Virus record (IMG/VR): IMGVR_UViG_3300035698_009105
Location: 1-50,438 of that record
DNA length: 50,438 nucleotides
Reading direction: 5' to 3' (one strand)
Source of the DNA: a virus
A program made the position numbers and the translations under genes. This document shows, in pieces, positions 31,555 through 39,649 of this stretch. Below the pieces are notes generated by a model. The model ran no database searches and was not told where the DNA came from. It was given only the letters and a program-made list of their open reading frames with translations. Every line of letters starts with the position of its first letter. Within the stretch, counting starts at the first letter, position 1.

Positions 31555-32021
31555 TACTTTAAAAATTCCTTTATGTCTAAATTAAATCGAACTGAATCGA
31601 TTTTGTGTATTCCTATTAAGTACAATACGTATGAGGCAACTGAACTACCTCTACCTACGCCCCATACTAGGTTGTTTTTCCGCATTTCGTCAACTATATA
31701 TATACATAATTGAAGTATTGGAAGTAAATTCCTGGAAGCAAACATAGCTAGTTCCATTTCTACTCGTGCGCGGACATCTGTCTCTACTGCATCGGTAACT
31801 AGACTTAAAACATAATCTACCACATCAATATCCTTATACATTTGTGGCATATTAAATTGTTTGCTCCAGGAAGGTTTACTCAAAAGCGGTGCAATATCTA
31901 ACTCGAAACAAGTATTGTTGTGTTGTATTATATTGTCAAAGGGCACTCGAGAAATATTTCTACCCCTGTATAACAATTCTATACCTTGTTCTTCTGTTGC
32001 TATTTCTACTTTGTTAACCAT
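31554..32021 (-). CDS. Fragment-like protein related to DNA polymerase III alpha (DnaE)
   Basis: 155 residues. The C-terminus (VWGVGRGSSVASYVLYLIGIHKIDSVRFN) matches by eye the DnaE segment 'G-x-G-R-G-S-x-x-x-S-x-x-x-Y-x-L-x-I-T-x-I-D-P-x-x-F-x-L-x-F-E-R-F', just before the catalytic palm, and the protein ends there. None of the catalytic aspartates is present, so it is not a polymerase. The ATG is 5 bases after a perfect TATAAT, predicting a leaderless mRNA. The gene is complete (ATG to stop) and expressed at a strong promoter, so it is probably functional. Confidence 0.6.
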   Translation of the reverse strand: MVNKVEIATEEQGIELLYRGRNISRVPFDNIIQHNNTCFELDIAPLLSKPSWSKQFNMPQMYKDIDVVDYVLSLVTDAVETDVRARVEMELAMFASRNLLPILQLCIYIVDEMRKNNLVWGVGRGSSVASYVLYLIGIHKIDSVRFNLDIKEFLK

Positions 32022-32026
32022 TCGCT

Positions 32027-32054
32027 ATTATAACACATTTTTATTTTTTGTCAA
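32027..32054 (-). promoter_or_regulatory. Sigma70-type promoter giving a predicted leaderless mRNA
   Basis: TTGACA (32049-32054), 16 bases, TATAAT (32027-32032), with the DnaE-like ATG at 32021, 5 bases after the -10. The -35 overlaps the stop of the upstream gene. Confidence 0.85.
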
Positions 32055-32761
32055 ACTATAGTTGGTTCCCACTTGCCCTTTTTCTTAGCTTCTGCCAAAT
32101 CAATAAGCTCTGCAGGTTTAGTTGGTTCGTCGTCAAACAATGAGTTAATCTCACCATCAATAATAGATAATTCTATTTCACCAGCAGATTCAATTTCAGA
32201 TCTAAATATTTTTAATGATTTAGCATCAGCGGCTTCATCATCAAACGTTGAAATGTCATAACGTTGCCACCAAGGAATAGTGTAAAGACTGAGTTTGCTT
32301 ACCCATTCTTCAACATCAGGTAAGTTGTATTCAGGTTTTGGTTCAGGTATTAAATCATAACCTACGTCAGTTTCTAAGTCTTTTAGTGATATTTGGTCTA
32401 TAAACGTTGACTTTCCGCACAACACAGACATTTTAGAATGAATTGCTTCAAGTAAAGTAGTTTCTGAAAAATCAGGTAAAGTAATAAAATTGTTGTCAGC
32501 TTCAGAAAACATTTTTTTCATCCTTACAGCATCGTCTACTGTGTATGAAATAGACGAATCTAATATTGACTTAACAAAAAAGTTAACTTTCATGAATGCT
32601 TTGTTTTGATTTTTTGAAGTAGTAACTATGTCATCTCCATCTATTGGCAATGAAAACATACTATAAGATATTTCATAATTTTTAATATCAATGAATTTAC
32701 TATAAGAATCCATACATATCAATTTAATCGTGTGTTTTTGCTTTAATCTCATTGAGTTCAT
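32051..32761 (-). CDS. Hypothetical protein
   Basis: 236 residues, acidic in the C-terminal half (DGEINSLFDDEPTKPAELIDLAEAKKKGKWEP). Middle has NNFITLPDFSETTLLEAIHSKMS and a possible WWQRYDIS. It overlaps the gene before by ATGA. The position next to proteins 33.0-34.2 kb suggests a shared unit, but no family is recognised. Confidence 0.6.
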   Translation of the reverse strand: MNSMRLKQKHTIKLICMDSYSKFIDIKNYEISYSMFSLPIDGDDIVTTSKNQNKAFMKVNFFVKSILDSSISYTVDDAVRMKKMFSEADNNFITLPDFSETTLLEAIHSKMSVLCGKSTFIDQISLKDLETDVGYDLIPEPKPEYNLPDVEEWVSKLSLYTIPWWQRYDISTFDDEAADAKSLKIFRSEIESAGEIELSIIDGEINSLFDDEPTKPAELIDLAEAKKKGKWEPTIV

Positions 32762-33069
32762 TTATTATCCTTTAAAAAAGTAGTATATGCATCTATTACT
32801 GCTATTGTTAGTTCTTCTTTTGATTCATATTCTACTACTGTACTTTCTATTTCTCCAAGATCAATAATATCTGGTGTTTGATCTGTTTTGAGACTTGTTA
32901 CTGCTATTTTGTCTTGATATATTGCATCAGCTGTTTCAATAACATCTGACATTTGATTAAACATTGGTGTGCCAGGCCGTAACATCATTAACTTAGATCT
33001 TAATCCTTGTATTTCAGTGAACAGTTTTCCTTGCTCCATACTTAAATATTTTTGCCAATAATCCATCAT
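32758..33069 (-). CDS. Hypothetical helical protein
   Basis: 103 residues (MMDYWQKYLSMEQGKL...). Mostly helical: KLFTEIQGLRSKLMMLRPGTPMFNQM. Overlaps both neighbours by ATGA. Similar small proteins are common near T4-like baseplate/neck genes, but no assignment is possible. Confidence 0.6.
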   Translation of the reverse strand: MMDYWQKYLSMEQGKLFTEIQGLRSKLMMLRPGTPMFNQMSDVIETADAIYQDKIAVTSLKTDQTPDIIDLGEIESTVVEYESKEELTIAVIDAYTTFLKDNK

Positions 33070-33419
33070 GATAATATTATTTCCGCTAACATTATTTTGA
33101 ACTCTAACAGTTCACTTTCTTCTTTAAATCTAAATTCACAACCAAGCAAATTGGATCGGGGTTCAGAAACAAATCGCGATTGGTAATCAAACGGTTGTCT
33201 TAGTCCCTGTGTTTTTAATCTAAAAACTGCTTCTATGTGTATTAACTTGTCTTTTGTGTAATAAACACAATGTGAAGTTCCTATCCATTTATCCCATAAC
33301 TCATTGCGATGATCTGCCCTACTACTTAGTGTAGGAGAAACAGTACCAAACGCCTCTATCATCCTATTATCTGGAAACAAATCCCTAGCTATGCTACTCC
33401 TTGGTACTGGCTTGGTCAT
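33066..33419 (-). CDS. Hypothetical protein
   Basis: 117 residues (MTKPVPRSSIARDLFPDNRMIEAF...). C-terminal half has LGCEFRFKEESELLEFKIML. It overlaps the previous gene by 26 bases. Unknown. Confidence 0.6.
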   Translation of the reverse strand: MTKPVPRSSIARDLFPDNRMIEAFGTVSPTLSSRADHRNELWDKWIGTSHCVYYTKDKLIHIEAVFRLKTQGLRQPFDYQSRFVSEPRSNLLGCEFRFKEESELLEFKIMLAEIILS

Positions 33420-34239
33420 AATACTGTAAACTTTCCTCTGTTATTTTTAAATAATTATTGCGTTCTCTAAAAATAAGGTTAACATTAATCATACCGTTAG
33501 GTATATAATTTTCTATGCTATAACTATTTTTGTTTCCAAACGCCTTACAATTATATCCTTTTATTTTATGGGCAATCTTGCTAAACGATTCCACTTGATT
33601 ATCTTTAAATTCCATTAACTCTATTTTATTTATGAGCATATAACTAGTACATTTAAACACATCAGCTGTGTCTATGACAATAGTACCAACACCACTGTTG
33701 GTTTTATTCTCTACAAATATAGAAAATTGGTTGTTTGGTAATATGTACCGTGTATAGTTATTTAACTCTGATGAGGATTTTGCCATGCGATTTATGATAT
33801 CAATAGTGGACTGATCATTAGTATCAATAACTACACCAGTAAAGATAGCAAATCCAGGATTTGCTATCTTACTTTCGTCCAAAATTTCATAGTTATCGGC
33901 AAATTGATCAATGCCATTTGCTGGCAAGAGATAAAAATTGAAGGTGTTTTCATCATTACTAATAACATAAAAGTCAGTGTAAGGGTCAATACGAGCATCA
34001 TCACATTGATCTAATTGTTCTTGGTCGACCATTAGACCAAGGCCAGTTATTCCTTCAATGCTTAACTCGTGGTTGTCCTTCAATAAAAGAATGCACCTGT
34101 TTTGGGCCCATACGGTAATATTGCTATGAGCGTGCCTGCACCGGCAAACAAATCCTAATGCAGTCAAGCTAGCAAATAAGTATACTGGGTCCTTTTCTAC
34201 TGAATTGTAACTATATTCAAAAAAACTAAAATTGCCCAA
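33394..34239 (-). CDS. Hypothetical protein with a probable TTG start
   Basis: 281 residues from MGNFSFFEYSYNS, read from a TTG with AAGGGG about 10 bases upstream; there is no ATG for the first 70 codons. The N-terminal half is beta-rich (SNITVWAQNRCILLLKDNHELSIEGI), the C-terminal half alpha/beta. Function unknown. It starts the 31-34 kb unit, with a hairpin (34246-34262) directly before it. Confidence 0.55.
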   Translation of the reverse strand: MGNFSFFEYSYNSVEKDPVYLFASLTALGFVCRCRHAHSNITVWAQNRCILLLKDNHELSIEGITGLGLMVDQEQLDQCDDARIDPYTDFYVISNDENTFNFYLLPANGIDQFADNYEILDESKIANPGFAIFTGVVIDTNDQSTIDIINRMAKSSSELNNYTRYILPNNQFSIFVENKTNSGVGTIVIDTADVFKCTSYMLINKIELMEFKDNQVESFSKIAHKIKGYNCKAFGNKNSYSIENYIPNGMINVNLIFRERNNYLKITEESLQYYDQASTKE

Positions 34240-34245
34240 CTACAC

Positions 34246-34262
34246 AAACCCCTTAAGGGTTT
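34246..34262. other. Hairpin before a TTG-start gene
   Basis: AAACCC, a 5-base loop, GGGTTT. On the plus strand it is followed by five T, on the minus strand it sits within 10 bases of the TTG start, so it could regulate translation or act as a weak terminator. Confidence 0.4.
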
Positions 34263-34328
34263 GATTTTTAAAATACATCATGTATGTGTCCCTTTACTAC
34301 TATTTAACAAAAAAGGTAAAAATATATT

Positions 34329-34916
34329 TTAACGTTTTTCGATAATACGGTCAATTAGTCCAAATGCCAATGCTTCTTTAGCAGTCATGAAGTTGTCTCG
34401 ATCGCCAGCTGCTGTCATTTCATCAAACGTTTTCCCTGCACTGTTATGATAAACATAAAGTTCAGCAAGTTCTCGTTTAATTCGGATGATTTCTTCAGCT
34501 TGGATTTGAATATCACTAGCTTGTCCAGCTGACCCGCCGCTTGGTTGGTGTACCATGTGTCTTGCATTAGGTAACATAAATCGCTTACCAGGTGATCCTG
34601 CTGTTGAAAGTAGACTACCCATACTAGCCGCTTGACCCATAACAATAGTAGTAATTTCTGGCTTAATATACTGCATAGTATCATAAATGGCCATACCTGA
34701 AGTAACTACGCCACCTGGTGAATTGATATAGAGGCTAATACCTGCATCTTGGTCTTCAGCTTCTAAAAATAAAAGCTGGGCGCAAATGCTGTTGGCTCCA
34801 TTGTCCTCTACTGGTCCGTTTAAAAAGATGATTCGTTCCTTTAGCATACGACTATATAAGTCATAACTACGTTCACCTGCGCTTGTTTGTTCTATTACAA
34901 AAGGTACGATGCTCAT
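34329..34916 (-). CDS. clpP: ATP-dependent Clp protease proteolytic subunit (ClpP)
   Basis: 195 residues, the normal ClpP length (E. coli 207 with propeptide). Catalytic Ser98 in MGQAASMGS, His123 in [10 protein letters not shown], Asp172 in TAAGDRDNF; oxyanion segment YINSPGGVV. Proteolysis requires a Clp ATPase; the phage ClpA-like protein (18.8-21.0 kb) carries an IGF loop at the ClpP-docking position. Phage ClpP-like proteins are common in marine T4-like phages, usually thought to process virion proteins or remodel the host. It starts one base after the stop of the SufE-like gene. Confidence 0.92.
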   Translation of the reverse strand: MSIVPFVIEQTSAGERSYDLYSRMLKERIIFLNGPVEDNGANSICAQLLFLEAEDQDAGISLYINSPGGVVTSGMAIYDTMQYIKPEITTIVMGQAASMGSLLSTAGSPGKRFMLPNARHMVHQPSGGSAGQASDIQIQAEEIIRIKRELAELYVYHNSAGKTFDEMTAAGDRDNFMTAKEALAFGLIDRIIEKR

Positions 34917-35303
34917 TTAATTTCCTTTGGTTAGTTGTTTAAATTTATTTAAAATTGCTTGTATTAATTGCTTATCTTCTTTAACAAAATGTTTGCCTAA
35001 TTCAGAAAAATCAGACCAAACTGTTTCACTTAGTTCTTTTGCTGTCATACCGTCTAAAATTTCACACATCATAACACCAATGCCACGATTTTGAAAATTA
35101 CCACCTTGTATGTGGAATTCCCATCCTACTGGAGTTTCATTGGCATCAAACCACATTTCACTGGAGTAACCCCTCACACTAGATGAGTATGAAGTTGGTT
35201 CAGTTGATTCTGTATGGTGCTCTCCTAAATTAAGGAGGTGCATGTATTTTCCTTGACCGTCTAAATGTTCTAATATTTGTACATATGTTTTAATGTTATT
35301 CAT
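34917..35303 (-). CDS. SufE-like protein lacking the catalytic cysteine
   Basis: 128 residues. GKYMHLLNLGEH at 16-28 is the SufE 'R-Y-x-x-L-I-x-L-G' entry. VRGYSSEMWF at about 42-52 is the place where SufE has V-x-G-C-x-S-x-V-W, and the catalytic Cys is Tyr here. NRGIGVMMCEILDGMTAKEL follows the SufE helix pattern. SufE activates SufS by accepting persulfide; without Cys it may bind SufS as a decoy or scaffold. The ATG is 7 bases after a TATAAT and has no ribosome site. It is co-transcribed with clpP. Confidence 0.65.
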   Translation of the reverse strand: MNNIKTYVQILEHLDGQGKYMHLLNLGEHHTESTEPTSYSSSVRGYSSEMWFDANETPVGWEFHIQGGNFQNRGIGVMMCEILDGMTAKELSETVWSDFSELGKHFVKEDKQLIQAILNKFKQLTKGN

Positions 35304-35310
35304 ATCATGT

Positions 35311-35338
35311 ATTATACATTATTTTTGTGTATTGTCAA
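35311..35338 (-). promoter_or_regulatory. Sigma70-type promoter giving a predicted leaderless mRNA
   Basis: TTGACA (35333-35338), 16 bases, TATAAT (35311-35316). The SufE-like ATG at 35303 is 7 bases after the -10. Confidence 0.85.
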
Positions 35339-35385
35339 GCTTAGGCAAGAATGCCTACGTATTTAAGGCAGGCACTCAATGGGGG

Positions 35386-35541
35386 TTATATAGCGGTTAG
35401 TGCTACGCCCATAGCATAAAGCATACTCATGGCAAACATGCCAGTTAGTATTAATTCACAAATTAATCCGTCTGGGCAGATTTTTTTTGCGAAAGCTTCA
35501 ATCCTACGGGAGAAGTTTAACCTATCAGTTTTGATAGACAT
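35386..35541 (-). CDS. Small membrane protein
   Basis: 51 residues from MSIKTDRLNFSRRIEAF (start chosen for GGAG with 8-base spacing). The second half ICELILTGMFAMSMLYAMGVALTA is a membrane helix. A long structured leader lies upstream. Confidence 0.55.
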   Translation of the reverse strand: MSIKTDRLNFSRRIEAFAKKICPDGLICELILTGMFAMSMLYAMGVALTAI

Positions 35542-35574
35542 AATATTTTCTCCAAGTTCTAATTGCATTAGCAA

Positions 35575-35710
35575 CCTGTTTCATAGCCCGTTACCGGCGC
35601 TACTCAAGTCGTCCAATGTGTCCTACTTTCGTAGCAACACTATTCCAAGGGATCTCCTCGAAATTTGGCTTACCTTGTTGTGGAAGTAAGGTATGCGTGA
35701 CTTCCAATAC
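35575..35710 (-). other. Long structured non-coding leader
   Basis: Between the octamer promoter at 35711-35718 and the small membrane protein gene there are about 170 transcribed bases with no convincing gene. Several potential hairpins are visible on the minus strand (for example GGAAGT...ACTTCC at the 5' end). A 19-codon frame (35525-35584) overlaps the next gene's start. It may be a structured leader or small RNA. No tRNA or known riboswitch pattern was recognised. Confidence 0.35.
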
Positions 35711-35718
35711 TATTTATC
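35711..35718 (-). promoter_or_regulatory. Late-type promoter octamer before a long leader
   Basis: GATAAATA on the minus strand, about 170 bases before the nearest good start codon at 35541. Confidence 0.55.
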
Positions 35719-35791
35719 TGATTGTGTTACTATGAGTTACAAACCTGGGCCATTTCGCCCTAAGTGTTTTTAAAATTCTTGGCTTCATTCT

Positions 35792-35995
35792 TTATTTAAT
35801 TCCGGCTAAATGCTTAATCCTATAAAGACATAGATAGTGGTGGTCAGAAAGGACATCATCATTACTAACACCGCAGTAAATGCATTCCGCGGCAAGTTTC
35901 CGTTCTGCGATTTCTAGTTTGTCTATTGTCCAATCTAATTTCTCATTTTCGTCAGTAACACCAAAGATGCTAGTGTTTTTATATTTTTTAGTCAT
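35792..35995 (-). CDS. Small protein with a CxxC knuckle
   Basis: 67 residues; CIYCG at about 38-42 followed by H and C in the DHHYLCLYRI stretch may bind zinc. The N-terminus is basic (MTKKYKNTS). No family recognised. Confidence 0.55.
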   Translation of the reverse strand: MTKKYKNTSIFGVTDENEKLDWTIDKLEIAERKLAAECIYCGVSNDDVLSDHHYLCLYRIKHLAGIK

Positions 35996-36000
35996 TATGT

Positions 36001-36465
36001 TTACGGTCTTTGTGTGATAATTTTAATTGTAGGGCAATATTTGTTTTTCCATCCATCGTATGCTATTTTAGTATTTTCTGAAAACAGATTAATTGACCCT
36101 CCAGGTGACTTAATTACGCAACAAATAATATACTCTAGGGCTGTTAATATCAAAAATAGAATACCTAAAGTAATAAACCCTAAGATTGTGACTGTTAAAA
36201 CATACAATCCCATACTGCCAAATGCTGTTAGGATTGATAAAAAGTCAAATCCAACAACATCAGTTGATTGTCCAATTAACGTTAACGCGCATACATAAGT
36301 CATACCAATTATAACGATAGCGGCAAGTGTAATAAGTACAAAGTTTAATACTCCCTGCCAAAAGAGTTTACAGTAATTATTGTCACGCGTGTCAATGGAC
36401 ATCAAACCACCCATAGTTAAAAATTTCCACATGAATGATCGGTCATCTATTTCTATTTGATTCAT
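36001..36465 (-). CDS. Multi-pass membrane protein
   Basis: 154 residues. Hydrophobic segments at about 32-62 (GVLNFVLITLAAIVIIGMTYVC) and about 82-115 (GSMGLYVLTVTILGFITLGILFLILTALEYIICC). No family recognised. AAAGGAAAC precedes the ATG. Confidence 0.6.
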   Translation of the reverse strand: MNQIEIDDRSFMWKFLTMGGLMSIDTRDNNYCKLFWQGVLNFVLITLAAIVIIGMTYVCALTLIGQSTDVVGFDFLSILTAFGSMGLYVLTVTILGFITLGILFLILTALEYIICCVIKSPGGSINLFSENTKIAYDGWKNKYCPTIKIITQRP

Positions 36466-36540
36466 ACTAAATGTTTCCTTTTAATGTACACTGTATTGAT
36501 TGATTAAAATTTTCATAATTCACACTGTTACTTATTCGTG

Positions 36541-37374
36541 TTATTCCCGATCTATATTAAATTTTAGTTGATTTCCGTAGGATCTACGATCACCATACTT
36601 AATAGGTGTGTTTCGGATCATGTAAAGTACTTCTTTAACAAACCTAGCAACAGCAATATTTTCTTCTAGTATCAATTCTTTTACTAGTTTTGATGAAGCA
36701 CTTGTATCCCACTTTGCAATCCCTTTAGCTTCTAGGTATGCAAATATTAATCCTCTTTTTTGTGTCCGTCGGTCCCATTGGCCAGTAGTTGTATATCCCT
36801 TGGTTCCCATTTTCGACATATCTTTTAGAATGTGATAATATGCTCTTTCCTCTGAAAAATAGCCACTCTCGTCATCTTTATCATCGATCATTGCAATCAA
36901 ATATGCTTTAATTTTTTTAGCTGACTTCTTAGCTTCTGCTTTTATTAAAGGTTCATATTTATTAACAGCATCCTCGAATTCTTTTAGGTAGTCCTTTGTG
37001 TCTGATATGTTAACACTTATCCTACGCTCAGCATTAGACACTTTGTCTAATGCTTTGTATGTTAACCAACCGGGACCAGTAATACTAGCCCAAGCGCCTG
37101 TTAATGAATTGCAACCGCAACATGCACCAGAGCCTGCCATACGTATGGCAGTTCCAGACCCATAAGAAGTTCCAGTTTCTATCATAGCTTTGGATTTGCC
37201 ATTGTTATTAACAGCAACTATGAGTGATCCGCACCGTAATGCTTCTTTCGCCGCGCCCTTCGTTGGTACTAATTCAAATTGAGTATCATGATTTAGTCTT
37301 AATTCTCGATGAATATTACCAATATCAGCTACAGAAACGCCAATGTTTGTTAATTGTGATGATCTCTTATTCAT
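36541..37374 (-). CDS. Hypothetical protein with a CCxC motif
   Basis: 277 residues. Residues 70-95 are glycine-, serine- and cysteine-rich (TSYGSGTAIRMAGSGACCGCNS), the rest charged and helical (NKYEPLIKAEAKKSAKKIKAYL). The glycine-rich and CCGC region could bind a metal or a nucleotide. No family recognised. It is the longest unassigned gene in this part of the window. Confidence 0.6.
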   Translation of the reverse strand: MNKRSSQLTNIGVSVADIGNIHRELRLNHDTQFELVPTKGAAKEALRCGSLIVAVNNNGKSKAMIETGTSYGSGTAIRMAGSGACCGCNSLTGAWASITGPGWLTYKALDKVSNAERRISVNISDTKDYLKEFEDAVNKYEPLIKAEAKKSAKKIKAYLIAMIDDKDDESGYFSEERAYYHILKDMSKMGTKGYTTTGQWDRRTQKRGLIFAYLEAKGIAKWDTSASSKLVKELILEENIAVARFVKEVLYMIRNTPIKYGDRRSYGNQLKFNIDRE

Positions 37375-37417
37375 AATTTTTACCTAACAGTCCTTCTTCA
37401 AATATTACTTTGTTTAT

Positions 37418-37657
37418 TTAAATTCCTGATTGGTAAATGTAATCCAGCAATATAAGGAATGGGAGAAAACAAATTGCTATCCAACTTGCTAGTTCTATTA
37501 ATTTTAATGATATAAACCACAATATAACCGCCAACTTACTAACTACCCCGTAGTTATTAAATTTGACTCCGTACAATTTAGATTCAGTAGTATGCCGAAT
37601 AAACTTGCTGCTTAGAACTGCTAAAATTAATGCTACAATAAATAAATAAATATACAT
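37418..37657 (-). CDS. Small membrane protein
   Basis: 79 residues. Two hydrophobic stretches, MYIYLFIVALILAVLSSKFI at the N-terminus and a second LAVILWFISLKLIELASWIAICFLPFLILL. Starts 2 bases after the stop of the ligase gene. Unknown. Confidence 0.55.
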   Translation of the reverse strand: MYIYLFIVALILAVLSSKFIRHTTESKLYGVKFNNYGVVSKLAVILWFISLKLIELASWIAICFLPFLILLDYIYQSGI

Positions 37658-37659
37658 TG

Positions 37660-39066
37660 TTATGTTTCCAGTAACGCAAGGGCATCTGTAAACGCCGCCT
37701 CTTGCTCTTGTATTTTAATTAAGTCGTCTGCTTCAAACTTGTCTAAGCGGAATTCCTTAAAACGTGGTAAGTATAGTGAAAACATATTAGGATTAGACCT
37801 GCTAGAAGTTACACCGTTGCATTTCATTGTAAATATAGCTTTCTCATTTACAGCTCTATCTGCACGCGATTTGCCATTTAATGCCTCTAGGTCTCTAATC
37901 CAGCCTACTCGTTGTTGTAAACTGTATCCGCCACCACACCTAACTTCAATCTTGCCGCATTTACTTCTAGCAAGGAATCCACCTAAGTTGTGTTCGTGTT
38001 GGTGTCCTGCATGGCCGTAATACCATGCAACCACTTCCATTTCAACTTCAATTACAACTTTTAGTTTAACCATATCGGTTGACTTGCCGTCTTTCCAGCA
38101 AGCTGAAGGACTTTTAAGAATAAGTCCTTCTTCACCACGGTCACGCACGTCTTTAAAATGGTCTACAATGTCTTGCACTGTAAGACAAAGTCTATCTTCA
38201 GTAAGCTTAATACGTATACCTGGAGACACTTTTAAGAAAACAGTTAAACGATCCAAGCATGTTTGATAAGGAGTAGTAGATTTAATTTTGAGGCATTTTG
38301 GATTCCATTCACTTAGTGGAAGCATGTTCCACGCCGCAATATGGATTTTGCTTAAGTCTTTGTCATCACGGTTCATATAACCATTTGATGCTTCTCGCGC
38401 CATTAACTTTCCATCATCACCAGTAACAAGAGCCTCACCCATTATTACAAATTCGCCATTAGCTCTTGCTTCATTTATTAAGATGCTATCACGGCTTGGG
38501 TCATTAATGGGAAGTTCGTTTCCTACTCGAGAATAGTATGTTACTGTTTCTGTTGTTACTACAGCATCACAATACAGTCCATCTGATTTGAGCTGTGAAC
38601 GAACTGGTAGTTTTAATTTCTTCAATACGGCTGTACTAAATGAACTACATTTATTATATGGATGAACTGGAATTAAGTTCTTCCATACCTTATTAGTTGT
38701 ACTTGAGGAAAAGCCTGATCTCAAGTCTTTCTTAATAACACGCGCAAGCACTTCTGCATCTTCGTTTGTAAGGCGAGACATAACATGCAGTAATTCATCC
38801 TTAGCTGTATTTCCTGTAACTTTACGGGTAACAAGGTTATCTGTAATCCAACTAATCGCTTTACTTAACGGCATATCACCTGAGAAAGACTCAGGCATGT
38901 CAAATTTCTTAATATTATATGCAGTAGTAGTAGTTTGCGAAGCCGTTAATACAGATTGAAACAGATCATTAAATGGGCTGGACTGTATGCCACGCAAAAT
39001 GTCTTGCTTGGCATTTTTACCCGGCTCAGCTGCAATAGTTTCTAAAAGTGATAGTATGGTTGACAT
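37660..39066 (-). CDS. 30: ATP-dependent DNA ligase, T4 gp30-like
   Basis: 468 residues (T4 ligase 487). The adenylation motif K-x-D-G occurs in SQLKSDGLYCDA near residue 160. Motif IV-like GEEGLILKSP near 320 and motif V-like MVKLKVVIEVE near 338 follow in order. The enzyme seals Okazaki fragments. It has a sigma70 promoter with an AAAGGA leader, and the polymerase, clamp and loader genes are elsewhere in the window, so replication genes are dispersed, as in T4. Confidence 0.9.
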   Translation of the reverse strand: MSTILSLLETIAAEPGKNAKQDILRGIQSSPFNDLFQSVLTASQTTTTAYNIKKFDMPESFSGDMPLSKAISWITDNLVTRKVTGNTAKDELLHVMSRLTNEDAEVLARVIKKDLRSGFSSSTTNKVWKNLIPVHPYNKCSSFSTAVLKKLKLPVRSQLKSDGLYCDAVVTTETVTYYSRVGNELPINDPSRDSILINEARANGEFVIMGEALVTGDDGKLMAREASNGYMNRDDKDLSKIHIAAWNMLPLSEWNPKCLKIKSTTPYQTCLDRLTVFLKVSPGIRIKLTEDRLCLTVQDIVDHFKDVRDRGEEGLILKSPSACWKDGKSTDMVKLKVVIEVEMEVVAWYYGHAGHQHEHNLGGFLARSKCGKIEVRCGGGYSLQQRVGWIRDLEALNGKSRADRAVNEKAIFTMKCNGVTSSRSNPNMFSLYLPRFKEFRLDKFEADDLIKIQEQEAAFTDALALLET

Positions 39067-39098
39067 GTTTTCCTTTCCTAGCTGTTTAATATGCAGAT

Positions 39099-39126
39099 AG
39101 TATAACAGTTAATAGTAATTAGTCAA
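39099..39126 (-). promoter_or_regulatory. Sigma70-type promoter for DNA ligase
   Basis: TTGACT (39121-39126), 16 bases, TATACT (39099-39104), minus strand. Confidence 0.75.
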
Positions 39127-39160
39127 CAATAGAATTTAACCTACTTGGAAATACATTACA

Positions 39161-39649
39161 TTACACTTTTACTAATGTAATCTCAATTTCAGGTATAGTA
39201 GATAACACTTCATTCGATAGAGATGGCAGCATCTCGTCTGGGACTAGTGCGGCGGTATACTCTCCCCACTTATGTTTTTCTAATTCATACAGATTACCAT
39301 CATATTCAAACTGATCTGGTTTTAAGTACACGTGATTATACCTCACAGTGTTGCTATAAATACTGCAAAAGATGTCAGATTTAAACCCGTCACATCCATG
39401 GATGAGTGGTATTAACACGCAATTATTTTTACTTAAGCTAGCAATTATTTTTTCACATTCAGCAGTTGCACTAGCCACCGCAGACGCAGAATCAAAATGA
39501 TATAGTCCATCTATTGCAGGAACTAAATATTTAATTATATCCCCAGTTGACAAGGTGATTGCAATTTGAGGACGATACGTAATAATTTCCTTACATGGAA
39601 CAGTTATAAATTCGTTCTCAACTTTTTTCTTACGCTTAAAATTAAACAT
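39161..39649 (-). CDS. Hypothetical protein
   Basis: 162 residues from MFNFKRKKKVENEF (overlapping the previous stop by TAATG). Beta-rich with two cysteines in NNCVLIPLIHGCDGF. It lies in the block of small genes behind the early-type promoter at 40163-40191. No family recognised. Confidence 0.55.
   Translation of the reverse strand: MFNFKRKKKVENEFITVPCKEIITYRPQIAITLSTGDIIKYLVPAIDGLYHFDSASAVASATAECEKIIASLSKNNCVLIPLIHGCDGFKSDIFCSIYSNTVRYNHVYLKPDQFEYDGNLYELEKHKWGEYTAALVPDEMLPSLSNEVLSTIPEIEITLVKV

Noticed and set aside
35344-35358. Hairpin AGGCA / TGCCT as a terminator before the SufE-like promoter
   Set aside because: No T-run follows on either strand and it lies between a gene end and a promoter without a clear transcript to stop.
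35525-35584. A 19-codon frame (MKQVANAIRTWRKYYVYQN)
   Set aside because: It overlaps the start and ribosome site of the 51-residue membrane protein, has no ribosome site of its own and is too short to support.
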